Of a stretch of 64,000 nt of DNA, positions 1-9,600 are shown in pieces. Each line of letters opens with the position of its first letter. Positions within the stretch are counted from its first letter, which is position 1. A program made the translations under genes and the position numbers. Below the pieces are notes generated by a model. That model was not told the origin of the DNA. It searched no databases and saw only the letters and a program-made list of their open reading frames with translations. Location of the stretch: contig CAZCJL010000011.1 in the NCBI GenBank assembly GCA_964498785.1, positions 34,872-98,871 of the forward strand. The letters are read 5' to 3'. This DNA is from Mariaggregatimicrobium sp964498785 (GTDB taxonomy: Bacteria > Zhuqueibacterota > Zhuqueibacteria > Thermofontimicrobiales > Thiofontviventaceae).

Positions 1-24
1 TAAAACGATTTTTCTTGGTTCCAT
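1..24 (-). CDS. 5' end of a gene running off the left edge (MEPRKIVL...)
   Basis: Only the first eight codons are inside the window and they read MEPRKIVL. An AAAAGGAG ribosome binding site lies seven bases before the ATG. The start is 33 bases after the stop of the ParB-like gene on the same strand, so the two are probably co-transcribed from the tryptophan-attenuated promoter near 1150. Eight residues cannot identify a family. The pattern is compatible with the N-terminus of TrpB2-type tryptophan synthase beta chains, which often start with a short basic/hydrophobic strand, but many other proteins would fit too. Expression of a gene here is fairly sure; the identity is only a guess. Confidence 0.6.
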
Positions 25-57
25 AATCGTCTCCTTTTGGTTAGAATTAATAGTTAT

Positions 58-909
58 TTATTCATCAAACAAAAAAGTGGGTTCATAATAAAACCGAATC
101 GATTTTTCCTTTACCTGAAGTTTTATCCGCTCCTGAAGCCAATGATTTTTTTCTTCAACAGGCGCTTCAAACCTTAAAATATCCAACGGGACATTCAGCC
201 GCAATGCTCTTTTCGGTAGAATTATGCGCGTAATCCCACTCGGTAACTTGTAATTATTTTTTACAATTTGTACCAATTCATTTTTAGAAAATTTCTTAAA
301 GCAAACGACTGCACAGAAGTTAGGGTAATTCGTTTTTAAATGCATTAAATTGGTGTAACTCACCCGATCCATATTGGCAAATCCGCTATAAATTTTAGTG
401 ATTTTTTTCAACAATTCCACTTTTTGGAAGATATCCCAGTCTGCTGAAATTTTGTAAAGCTCCATATCAGCAAACTGGATTTGACATAACAAATCAGAAT
501 CATTTTTCAGGTCTAATATTCCAGAGGTATCCAGGGTAATTGATAGTCCATCAATTGCTTTTAATTTTTCTAAAAATTGTTCTTTTGTAAATTTTTCGAC
601 AGCGTGATGCCAATGCAAGAAAAGCAGCTTTTCATCAAACAGATCGACCTTTTGAACAACAACATCTCTAATGCCAAGACTTTTTAGAGCTGTCATCCTG
701 TTTGCACCATCAAGAAGAATGTAGCGAGAATTATCCTCATAGTAGCCAACCATTGGTGGATTTTTAAGACGTCCATCTTTACTCAGATAAATTACAAGCG
801 AAGAAGAGCGTTCAACATCCGGATCTTCATGAAATACAACCTGGTCCAAGGAAACAATCTCAAGCTCCGGTAGTTCTCCGATTTCTAACTGATGATTATT
901 TAAATTCAC
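58..909 (-). CDS. ParB/sulfiredoxin-fold protein, SbnI/SerK-like (putative free-serine kinase)
   Basis: The N-terminal half has a ParB-type domain with the motif LLDGANRMTALKSLG. The C-terminal half contains PSGITRIILPKRALRLNVPL, which resembles SbnI-like proteins. Known relatives with this fold, SbnI of Staphylococcus and SerK of Thermococcus, phosphorylate free L-serine to O-phosphoserine; others in the superfamily bind DNA. The family call is from memory of motifs, not from a search. An in-frame ATG at 948 is unlikely because it lies inside the terminator hairpin at 941-966. The GTG at 909 has a GGAGG five bases upstream and is preferred (283 aa); an ATG at 921 has no ribosome binding site. 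There is no DNA-binding HTH or plasmid partition context, so a metabolic role is more likely. It is the first gene after a tryptophan attenuator. Confidence 0.75.
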   Translation of the reverse strand: MNLNNHQLEIGELPELEIVSLDQVVFHEDPDVERSSSLVIYLSKDGRLKNPPMVGYYEDNSRYILLDGANRMTALKSLGIRDVVVQKVDLFDEKLLFLHWHHAVEKFTKEQFLEKLKAIDGLSITLDTSGILDLKNDSDLLCQIQFADMELYKISADWDIFQKVELLKKITKIYSGFANMDRVSYTNLMHLKTNYPNFCAVVCFKKFSKNELVQIVKNNYKLPSGITRIILPKRALRLNVPLDILRFEAPVEEKNHWLQERIKLQVKEKSIRFYYEPTFLFDE

Positions 910-940
910 TAATTCCTCCATATTACTGTTAATAATAAAA

Positions 941-966
941 AAGCCCACTAACTGCTTAGTGGGCTT
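941..966 (-). terminator. Attenuator terminator hairpin of the trp-type leader (arms 3:4)
   Basis: A perfect 11-bp stem AAGCCCACTAA / TTAGTGGGCTT closes on a four-base loop (GCAG). It is followed on the minus strand by CTTTTTTATTATT. It sits 33 bases after the leader-peptide stop codon and just before the ParB-like gene. The left arm can instead pair with a copy of the right arm located just after the Trp codons (1021-1030), so terminator and antiterminator exclude one another. Confidence 0.85.
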
Positions 967-998
967 ACTTCATTTTTATTTAAAATTTCGACTTCTAC

Positions 999-1109
999 TC
1001 AAAAAAAAATAAACGGACGCAACCCACTAAATACAGTCCACCACCACCAGCGCCAACTTACGTTAACTCTGTTTGACAGTGCTGCTATTTTAGATGGATT
1101 ATAATTCAT
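999..1109 (-). CDS. trpL: Tryptophan leader peptide (36 aa, W-R-W-W-W-W)
   Basis: A short ORF starts with ATG at 1109, five bases after a weak AGGT site, and stops with TGA at 999-1001. Codons 19-24 read W-R-W-W-W-W, five Trp codons in six. Such clustering is the hallmark of trp-operon leader peptides. Seven bases after the last Trp codon lies the antiterminator strand. A ribosome stalled at the first Trp codons would leave that strand free to pair with the left arm of the terminator. A ribosome that reaches the stop would cover it and allow termination. The gene symbol follows the general name for trp leader peptides. Confidence 0.85.
   Translation of the reverse strand: MNYNPSKIAALSNRVNVSWRWWWWTVFSGLRPFIFF
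1021..1030 (-). promoter_or_regulatory. Antiterminator strand (arm 2) of the trp attenuator
   Basis: On the minus strand this reads TTAGTGGGTT. It can pair over ten consecutive bases (one U-G wobble) with AAGCCCACTAA at 956-966, the left arm of the terminator. It closely copies the right arm (TTAGTGGGCTT), as expected for a competing antiterminator. Confidence 0.75.
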
Positions 1110-1143
1110 TTGATACCTGGTTTTCAATTTTTTTATTAGTAGT

Positions 1144-1172
1144 AATATAGTTAATTATGATTAAAGAGTCAA
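1144..1172 (-). promoter_or_regulatory. Sigma-70-type promoter of the Trp-attenuated operon
   Basis: TTGACT (1167-1172) and TATATT (1144-1149) are separated by exactly 17 bases. The predicted start near 1137 leaves about 28 bases before the leader ATG. The promoter lies just after the terminator of the regulator gene, so the ParB-like operon is independent of it. Confidence 0.75.
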
Positions 1173-1180
1173 GAAAAATA

Positions 1181-1212
1181 TTAAAAAAAAATAACATAAT
1201 AAAATGTTATTT
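1181..1212 (-). terminator. Rho-independent terminator of the NtrC-type regulator gene
   Basis: AAATAACAT and ATGTTATTT form a 9-bp stem with a six-base loop, followed on the minus strand by a run of at least eight T. It lies 45 bases after the stop of the regulator gene. Confidence 0.75.
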
Positions 1213-1256
1213 GTGTTCTATTTTCATTTTATTATAATATACATAATATTTTTCAA

Positions 1257-2621
1257 TTAATTTGACCGAATATTATATTTCGTAATTTTACGATGTAAAT
1301 GAGTCCTTTCAATCCCGATCAGCTTTGCAGTACTTGTAACATTCCAATTATTCGCAATGAGCTTATTTATTATAAAAAGTCTCTCAAAATTTTCTCTGGC
1401 TCGTTTAAAATCATTGATCGCATACGGTTCTTCTTTTATTTCACGCAGATGTAAAGTAGCCATAACATCTTTACTCGTAATGATATTAGAATCGGTCATA
1501 ATAATAAGTCTTTCAACAAAATTGCACAATTCTCGTACATTGCCTTTCCATTCCTGGCTCGCGAATAAAGACATTGCCCCCTCTGAAATTTTTTTTTGAA
1601 CGATATTGTTCTCCACACATTTTAGTTTAATAAAATGTTCTACAAGCGGAGGAATATCTGCCGGGCGTTCTCTTAAGGGCAGGATATGAATTTTGACAAC
1701 ATTAATGCGATGATATAAATCCTCACGAAAAAATCCTGCTTCAATCATGTCTTCAAGATTACGATTTGTAGCCGAGATAATACGCACATCAACCTTTTCA
1801 ACCTCCTGGCCACCTAACGGTATTACCTCACCTTCTTCAATAACTCGCAACACTTTGGCCTGGGCCCTTAAACTTAAATCACCAATTTCATCTAAAAATA
1901 ATGTTCCTTTGTGGGATAACTGAAAAGCACCCTTTTTATTAGAAATTGCACTGGTAAAAGCGCCCTTCACATGCCCAAATAATTCACTCTCAATTAAATC
2001 TTCAGGAATCGCTGCGCAATTCATGCTATAAAACGAGGCGCTGACACGCTGGCTATTAAAATGAATAGCACGTGCGACAAGTTCTTTGCCGGTACCGCTC
2101 TCCCCTTCTATTAAAATGCGACTTTGAGAAGACGCCACCCGATCAATCATATTAAACACACTTTTCATCGCCGGGCTGATGCCAATCATCTGAAATCGCT
2201 TTTTATTTTCTTCCAGCAATGCATATTTTTCTTTGAGAAGGTGAGACTTTTCCAATGCGTTTTTCGCTGTGAGCAATACTCGCTGGGCTTCAAGAGGTTT
2301 TTCAAGAAAATCATAAGCGCCGATCTTGGTTGCTTCCACAGCGACTTCAATTGATCCGTGACCTGAAATCATAATCACAGTTGTTTTTGGTTTTTTCTGT
2401 AAAATCTCTTTTAATACGATCATTCCATCAGGTTTTGGCATAATTAAATCCAGGAAAACCAGATCGAATTCATCGTTTATGATTTTTTCCAAACCTTCCG
2501 TACCACTTAGCGCACCATAAGCATTATAGCCACCGAACTTTAAAATATTTGTCAAGACTTCGAGTATTTCCTGATTATCATCAATAACTAATATTTTCGG
2601 GGCATTTTTAGCATCTTTCAT
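1257..2621 (-). CDS. Sigma-54-dependent response regulator, NtrC family
   Basis: The protein (454 aa) has a receiver domain at about 8-120 with the acidic pair D14/D15 and phosphoacceptor D58 (FLDLIMP). An AAA+ domain at about 145-375 has Walker A GESGTGKE, Walker B GTLFLDEIGDL and the arginine region FREDLYHR. A Fis-type HTH ends the chain (NVTSTAKLIGIERTHLHRK). These proteins use ATP to remodel sigma-54 RNA polymerase after phosphorylation. The sigma-54 contact loop reads GAFTSA instead of GAFTGA. The ATG at 2621 was chosen because the receiver fold starts there and AAGG lies upstream; a longer frame to 2744 would run into the upstream gene. No partner histidine kinase is adjacent. One sigma-54 promoter is visible in the window at 62780. 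Confidence 0.93.
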   Translation of the reverse strand: MKDAKNAPKILVIDDNQEILEVLTNILKFGGYNAYGALSGTEGLEKIINDEFDLVFLDLIMPKPDGMIVLKEILQKKPKTTVIMISGHGSIEVAVEATKIGAYDFLEKPLEAQRVLLTAKNALEKSHLLKEKYALLEENKKRFQMIGISPAMKSVFNMIDRVASSQSRILIEGESGTGKELVARAIHFNSQRVSASFYSMNCAAIPEDLIESELFGHVKGAFTSAISNKKGAFQLSHKGTLFLDEIGDLSLRAQAKVLRVIEEGEVIPLGGQEVEKVDVRIISATNRNLEDMIEAGFFREDLYHRINVVKIHILPLRERPADIPPLVEHFIKLKCVENNIVQKKISEGAMSLFASQEWKGNVRELCNFVERLIIMTDSNIITSKDVMATLHLREIKEEPYAINDFKRARENFERLFIINKLIANNWNVTSTAKLIGIERTHLHRKITKYNIRSN

Positions 2622-2643
2622 CTCGGAACCTTTTATAGCATAT

Positions 2644-3426
2644 TTAATAAAATATGGGACTGACAATTGACAATAACGCATCATGAATTTTGCCATTCGA
2701 TGCAATCGCATTCCCTTTCCGAAGATGCTTAGAACCACCGCCAATATCGGTTATCTTTCCGCCAGCTTCGCGAATGAGAATTTCTCCGGCAGCCATGTCC
2801 CAGGCACTCAAGATAATTTCCCAAAAACCATCTAACCGGCCGCAGGCGACATAAGCCAAGTCAAGAGCCGCCGCCCCGGTACGACGAATATCACTAACTT
2901 TGTAAAATATTTCAGAAAAGGTAATCCAGTATTTTTCCAAAATTGCTTTATCCTTAAAAGGAAAACCGGTAGCGACCAGACAACGGGACATTTTAGTTTC
3001 CTGCGAGACCAAAATACGGTTATCATTTAAAAAAGCGCCTTTATTTTGCTCTGCCCAAAATAATTCATCCCGAAAAGGATCGTAAATTACACCAACCACA
3101 ATTTCACCATTTTCTTCCAGAGCAATGGAAATTGCCGAGTGAGGATAACCATGAATATAATTTGTGGTCCCATCGAGCGGGTCAATTATCCAACGAACAG
3201 ATTGACTTTTCGTTTGCGTTCCGCTCTCCTCTGCATAAATCGAGTATTCAGGAAAGTATTTTTGTAAAATATCGATCGTTGCTTGTTCAGATTTTCGATC
3301 AATTCTGGTTACGTAATCAAATGTCTTCTTTGATTCAACTTCATTTACTTCAATAGTGCCAATTGATTCCAGTAAAATTTCTCCGGCCTTCTTTGCCGCA
3401 ATAATAGCGCATTCCAATCGTTCCAT
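2644..3426 (-). CDS. suhB: Inositol-1-monophosphatase family protein
   Basis: The 260-aa length and motifs are those of the inositol monophosphatase family: YAEESGT, the metal site WIIDPLDGTTNY and, near the C-terminus, AWDMAAGEILIREAGG. The enzyme hydrolyses myo-inositol 1-phosphate or related sugar phosphates with Mg2+. Substrate range cannot be read from sequence; bacterial members also act on other sugar phosphates, and E. coli SuhB has a role in rRNA transcription. The ATG at 3426 has GAGGG twelve bases upstream. The downstream regulator gene starts 22 bases after its stop, so the two may be co-transcribed. A terminator-like structure lies directly before the ribosome binding site. Confidence 0.9.
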   Translation of the reverse strand: MERLECAIIAAKKAGEILLESIGTIEVNEVESKKTFDYVTRIDRKSEQATIDILQKYFPEYSIYAEESGTQTKSQSVRWIIDPLDGTTNYIHGYPHSAISIALEENGEIVVGVIYDPFRDELFWAEQNKGAFLNDNRILVSQETKMSRCLVATGFPFKDKAILEKYWITFSEIFYKVSDIRRTGAAALDLAYVACGRLDGFWEIILSAWDMAAGEILIREAGGKITDIGGGSKHLRKGNAIASNGKIHDALLSIVSPIFY

Positions 3427-3454
3427 TGTAGTCGTTTTCCCTCATTATTATCAA

Positions 3455-3542
3455 TAAAAAAAGCGGGTTACAATTCAATTTTTTCTTGCAATCAGTCAAA
3501 ATACTCTTTAAAAAACTGATTTACTAAGTTTGTGCACCCGCT
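3455..3542 (-). terminator. Nested hairpin ending in a T-run, in the suhB leader
   Basis: On the minus strand AGCGGGT (3536-3542) pairs with ACCCGCT (3462-3468) and seven T follow. Inside the large loop, AATCAGT and ACTGATT form a second hairpin. It may terminate the long secreted-protein operon. However, only about 15 bases separate the T-run from the ribosome binding site of the phosphatase gene, too few for a new promoter, so it may act as an attenuator. A 7-bp palindrome (TTACGTT-GGC-AACGTAA, 3548-3564) lies just upstream. Confidence 0.5.
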
Positions 3543-3610
3543 CGAACTTACGTTGGCAACGTAAATTAACCAAATATATTTAAAAAGTCAATACTTTTTG
3601 TTTTTTCTTT

Positions 3611-6600
3611 TCATTTCACCATAACCATTCGCTTTATTTTTGAATAATGCTCTGCCTTAAATTGATATAGATAAACCCCTGATGTTAAATCATTGCCATG
3701 ACCATCTTTTGAATCCCAGATAACTGAGTGATGTCCAATACTTTGCATTTCATCAATTAGTACACGCACCTGTCTTCCGGTAATGTCGAATATTTTTATT
3801 TGCACACGACAATTTTCTTTGACCTGATAGTTTATTTTTGTAAACGCATTAAATGGATTGGGATAATTTTGCGCCACTGAAAATGTTTCCGGTTTTTCAA
3901 GAACTCGAATATGTATGATATTGGATTCACTAATGTCTGATTCATTCCCCCAAACATCAACGCTTGTTATTGCATAACAGTAGTCATAGCCAGCAATTAC
4001 AGTAGAATCTTTAAACATTGTTCCACAATAATTAAACGATATTAATTCAAATTCGCTTTGTATATCATCACCTTTTCGATAAATGCGATAATTATCAAAG
4101 TCAGGTTCATCGATGCTATTCCAAATCAGAATTACTTTGCCAACATCCCCCTTCGTATGAATGTTTTCAGGTGATTGCGGTGGTGTTGTATCAACTAACC
4201 GGTTCGCATAGTTGTACTTTTTAAGTAAATTCTTTGGAAAACCTGTCATTTTAACTTCAATTGCCGCTACTTTAACATAATCCTTTACACCAATAAAATC
4301 AATATCCAGGCGGCCATCATTTACCACAATGCCTGTAATTGCGTATTGTAACGCAACATCGTGGCCAACCTCATCATAAATATCAATTCTGTCCAGAGAA
4401 TACATATCTTCAATAACAACATCCATTAACCGCTCGCCAGCGCTCTTGTGATAAATTTCAGCGAAATGAATCGTAACATCGAACGTACCATCGGGAACCA
4501 AAAAGTAGTAAGCAGCCATATTGTAACGTTCGGATTGATAGAGCATATCATCCTCGGTACCGGAAATTGGATCTGAGGTCGAGTACGTTTTTCCGCCAAC
4601 GTAGCCAAATCCACTGGTCGTGCCATACGACTGATCTGCACTCCATACATCTCCATTATGATCCGTGTATTGACTGCCGCCAGCATTTATTCGCCATACC
4701 GGCAATGTTTCAACACTCATTAGGACCACAATCTCATGGTTCCCTCCATCCGATTGAATCGTTAATCGTCCTTCGTATTGACCATCTTCCATCTCTGCCC
4801 GGTCGATTTGTACGGAGACAGAACTTTTCTGGCCAATTGACACGACACCGTTCGTCGGAGCAACAGAGCTTATCCATTCGCTACCTGGCTGTACGGATAC
4901 ATTCCAATTCAATTCCAGATCACCGCTATTATGCACGCTGAAATTCATTTCCGATAGGTATGCACCAAAATTGAGCGTATCAACATCCACCGATAGCACC
5001 GCCGCATTTATTGTTACTTCCATCTGAACCGGCAGTTCTTTTGTACCTCCATTGGATTGAATTATCAGTACCGCTTGATGCACACCTTCGGTTTGATCTG
5101 TCCGATTGATATCAACGCGAACAACCGCCTGTTCGCCGCTTTGCAAGACGCCAGTATCAGGCGTTACCGATGTAATCCATGATGGTAGTGAAGATGTATC
5201 AAGACCCCAGTTCAATTCTAATTCACCCGTATTTTTTACGATCACGGTTTTCGTGCTTTCTGCTGTCCCAAAATCCAGTGTCTGCGGATTGAGTGACAAC
5301 TGCGCCGTTGGTTCTGTTACTTCCATGGATACCGCAACATCTCTCTGTCCGCCGTTACTGCTCACATTCAATGTTCCGGTATAATTTCCGCCATTCAAGC
5401 CGTCCCGACTCACATCCACAGTGACCACACGACTCGATCCCTCAGATAATGTGCCACTGGCAGGCGTCATTGAGGTAATCCATGCTGCATCCGGTGATTT
5501 GGTGATACTCCAGTTTAAATCAAGCGACCCGCTGTTACGAATTGTAAATTGTTGGGTCGTGTTCTCCGAACCATACGATAACGTCAGCGGTGTGATCTCC
5601 AGCTTCGGCGCTGCCGGGGGCGTGCTTCTCACACCGATTCCCGATATTTTAGCTGCATCTTTCAACACTGTAAATCCGATATCCAGCCGACCGTCTGTCA
5701 CCTCTATCTCCGTAAATTCATAACGCAACGCCACATCATGACCCGCTTCGACAACAAGATCAAGAGCAGATAATACTGCACTTCCTTCAATGGAAACATC
5801 AAACAATCGCTTGTTCGTGTACTTGTAGTAGACTTCGGCAAACAGTAATTCAATATCATAGCGACCATCCGGAACATCAAAACGATAACTGCTCATGCCC
5901 CAGCGTTCGCTCTGAAATAATGCATCATCGTCAGTCCCGGAGATCGGATCTGATGTGGCATATGTCTTGCCGCCAACATAGCCATATCCGCCTGTTGTAT
6001 ATGATCGATCCGCTTCCCACTCTGTCCCGCTTCCGTCAGTATAATCAGTTCCGCCGGCATTAATGTGATACGAAATCGCCTCGCCAACTGTCATTGATAC
6101 CGGTACGGTTGTTTCTCCGCCATTGGATGAAAATACCAGCGAGCCCTGATAACTTCCGGCAGCGTATCCGTCACGATTGATGACGACCTGCAATTGCTGG
6201 CTGGCGCCACTCGGTAATGTCCCGTTTTCTGGCGTCACCAAAACGATCCAGTCCACAGCCGGAGACTCAGAGACCGACCAGGTTAAATCCAGTTCTCCGC
6301 TATTTTCCACGGTAATGTTTAATGTTGTGGCTGTCATTCCAAAATTTAGTTGTGAGGGATTCACCGTCATTTCTGCAGATGGAATATGCACTGACATGCT
6401 CACGTCCACTGTTCCGTTACCACCATCACTATTCACTGCAATATTACTGGTGTAATCTCCCTCGCCTAAACCACTACGGTCGACAATCACAGTCAGCAGT
6501 GCTGAATCACCCATCGCAACTATACCTTCGGTCGGCGTCATCAACGTCAGCCACGAGGTTTCCGGGGATTCTGCCGATGACCAGTTCAAGACTGCATCTC

Positions 6601-9600
6601 CGCTATTGTGAATTGCAAAATGCAAAGTGTCTGTTGCTGTGCCAAAATTCAAAGCATCAGGATTAAGTGATAATTGGGGGGACGGTTCTTCCACGTCCAT
6701 GGATACCGCAACATCTCTCTGTCCGCCATTACTGCTCACATTCAATGTTCCGGTATAATTTCCGCCATTCAAGCCGTCCCGACTCACATCCACAGTGACC
6801 ACACGACTCGATCCCTCAGATAATGTGCCACTGGCAGGCGTCATTGAGGTAATCCATGCTGCATCCGGTGATTTGGTGATACTCCAGTTTAAATCAAGCG
6901 ACCCGCTGTTACGAATTGTAAATTGTTGGGTCGTGTTCTCCGAACCATACGATAACGTCAGCGGTGTGATCTCCAGCTTCGGCGCTGCCGGGGGCGTGCT
7001 TCTCACACCGATTCCCGATATTTTAGCTGCATCTTTCAACACTGTAAATCCGATATCCAGCCGACCGTCTGTCACCTCTATCTCCGTAAATTCATAACGC
7101 AACGCCACATCATGACCCGCTTCGACAACAAGATCAAGAGCAGATAATACTGCACTTCCTTCAATGGAAACATCAAACAATCGCTTGTTCGTGTACTTGT
7201 AGTAGACTTCGGCAAACAGTAATTCAATATCATAGCGACCATCCGGAACATCAAAACGATAACTGCTCATGCCCCAGCGTTCGCTCTGAAATAATGCATC
7301 ATCGTCAGTCCCGGAGATCGGATCTGATGTGGCATATGTCTTGCCGCCAACATAGCCATATCCGCCTGTTGTATATGATCGATCCGCTTCCCACTCTGTC
7401 CCGCTTCCGTCAGTATAATCAGTTCCGCCGGCATTAATGTGATACGAAATCGCCTCGCCAACTGTCATTGATACCGGTACGGTTGTTTCTCCGCCATTGG
7501 ATGAAAATACCAGCGAGCCCTGATAACTTCCGGCAGCGTATCCGTCACGATTGATGACGACCTGCAATTGCTGGCTGGCGCCACTCGGTAATGTCCCGTT
7601 TTCTGGCGTCACCAAAACGATCCAGTCCACAGCCGGAGACTCAGAGACCGACCAGGTTAAATCCAGTTCTCCGCTATTTTCCACGGTAATGTTTAATGTT
7701 GTGGCTGTCATTCCAAAATTTAGTTGTGAGGGATTCACCGTCATTTCTGCAGATGGAATATGCACTGACATGCTCACGTCCACTGTTCCGTTACCACCAT
7801 CACTATTCACTGCAATATTACTGGTGTAATCTCCCTCGCCTAAACCACTACGGTCGACAATCACAGTCAGCAGTGCTGAATCACCCATCGCAACTATACC
7901 TTCGGTCGGCGTCATCAACGTCAGCCACGAGGTTTCCGGGGATTCTGCCGATGACCAGTTCAAGACTGCATCTCCGCTATTGTGAATTGCAAAATGCAAA
8001 GTGTCTGTTGCTGTGCCAAAATTCAAAGCATCAGGATTAAGTGATAATTGGGGGGACGGTACGTAGACATCCATACTGAGATCGACATAAGCATTTCCGT
8101 CATTTGAGGTAACAGAAATCTGCCCGGTGTGGTTGCCCCCCTCCATTCCTTCCCGGTTAATGATCACCTGCACTTCTTGCTGCAAACCCGGCGTTAATTC
8201 ACCGCTTGCCGGAATCAGCGATTCAATCCATGCATCGTCCGGAGTTTTGTTCGCCGACCATACTAAATCTGCCTCACCATTATTCCGGATTTGGAAATAA
8301 AGCGTATCTTCACTGGCTCCAAAATCCAATTCGGTTGGCGTTAATGCTAATTCTGGCATTGGATTTGGAACCCTCATGAACAACTGGACATTTTGGCTGC
8401 CCCCATTTGAATTGACAAGAATCGAGCCCGAATAGTCGCCACTTTCTAATCCGGTACGATCAACAGATAACGTTACACTTTGTTGTGAATGTACGCCGAT
8501 GGTTCCGGCAAACAGTGAAACGGACGATAGCCAATTCAATCCATGATTTTTGTCAATGGACCATGTTAATTCTCCGCCAGCAGTATTTAAAATATCGATA
8601 GTTGATTGATTCGTTAAAGAATCAAAATTCACTGTGGCCGGTAAAACGGCAAGCAGTGGTGTTTGTTCCGCCTCCCGGATAATTTCAATTGCTGATATTT
8701 TTGGTTCATCAACTATTTTTGTAAATGAAATATTTAGCTGCCCGTCATTAACTGTGGCATCGTGCTCCTGCGTTGAAAATGTATAAACATAAGGATTGTC
8801 ATGTCCGGCTTCGGCAAAAATATCCAATCCATCGAGGACGGTTTTCCCTTCGATAGCGACCGAAAATACTCTCCGATTTTTACTGAAAAAATAAATTTCA
8901 GCAAAATGCAATTTAATGAGATAGTCTCCATTATCAAGGTCGAACCGATATTCGGACAATCCATAGCGTTCTGTTTGATAAAGAATATCATCATCCGTAT
9001 TCTCAATCGGATCATATTTATGCCAATCGCTGCCGTTTACATAGCCCCGGCTTCCTGCACTGTATTGTTGATCTTTTTCAAAAATTTGGCCTTCAGCATT
9101 CTCGTACTGGTTGCCCCCAACATTTACCCGCCATTCTGATTGTCGGGGATTATATACAAAATCAACAGTCACCTGTTTCGGACTATCCATTATAATAGAT
9201 GTGGGATTGGTCGTACCGCTCACATCTCCTGACCATTTTTCAAAATCATAATCCCACGATGCTTCTGCCGATAATTCAGCTTCGTTTCCTTCAGTATACC
9301 ATTCTCCCGGGAGCGCCGGCGATACGCTGCCTCCGCCAATGGGTTGAACTGAGGTGCTCAGAAAATACTGTTTATCAAAGTGAGCGCGATACGTGGTCGA
9401 TTCCAACGGTACGGTAATCTCATGTTCCGCAGCGCCGGCATCGCTCCATTCTGAGAACGAATAGCGAACGCCTTCGCTAACAAACTGAGCCGCTGCTCTC
9501 ACCTGATGGACTTCACCGGATAACCAGGAAAATTCTTTCGGCGTTATAAACTCCTCGCCATCAACTTCTATTTTTAATCCACTCGGTTCGCTTAGAATTG

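Noticed and set aside
922..948. ATG at 948 as start of the ParB-like gene
   Set aside because: It lies inside the terminator hairpin and would add hydrophobic residues that do not fit the fold; GTG 909 has a good ribosome binding site.
975..998. Longer leader peptide of 44 residues
   Set aside because: A careful count of the nine-A run shows an in-frame TGA at 999-1001, giving 36 residues.
5324..8060. Plus-strand ORFs of 92-114 codons that occur twice
   Set aside because: They are antisense frames in the duplicated part of the giant secreted protein gene and repeat only because the DNA repeats.
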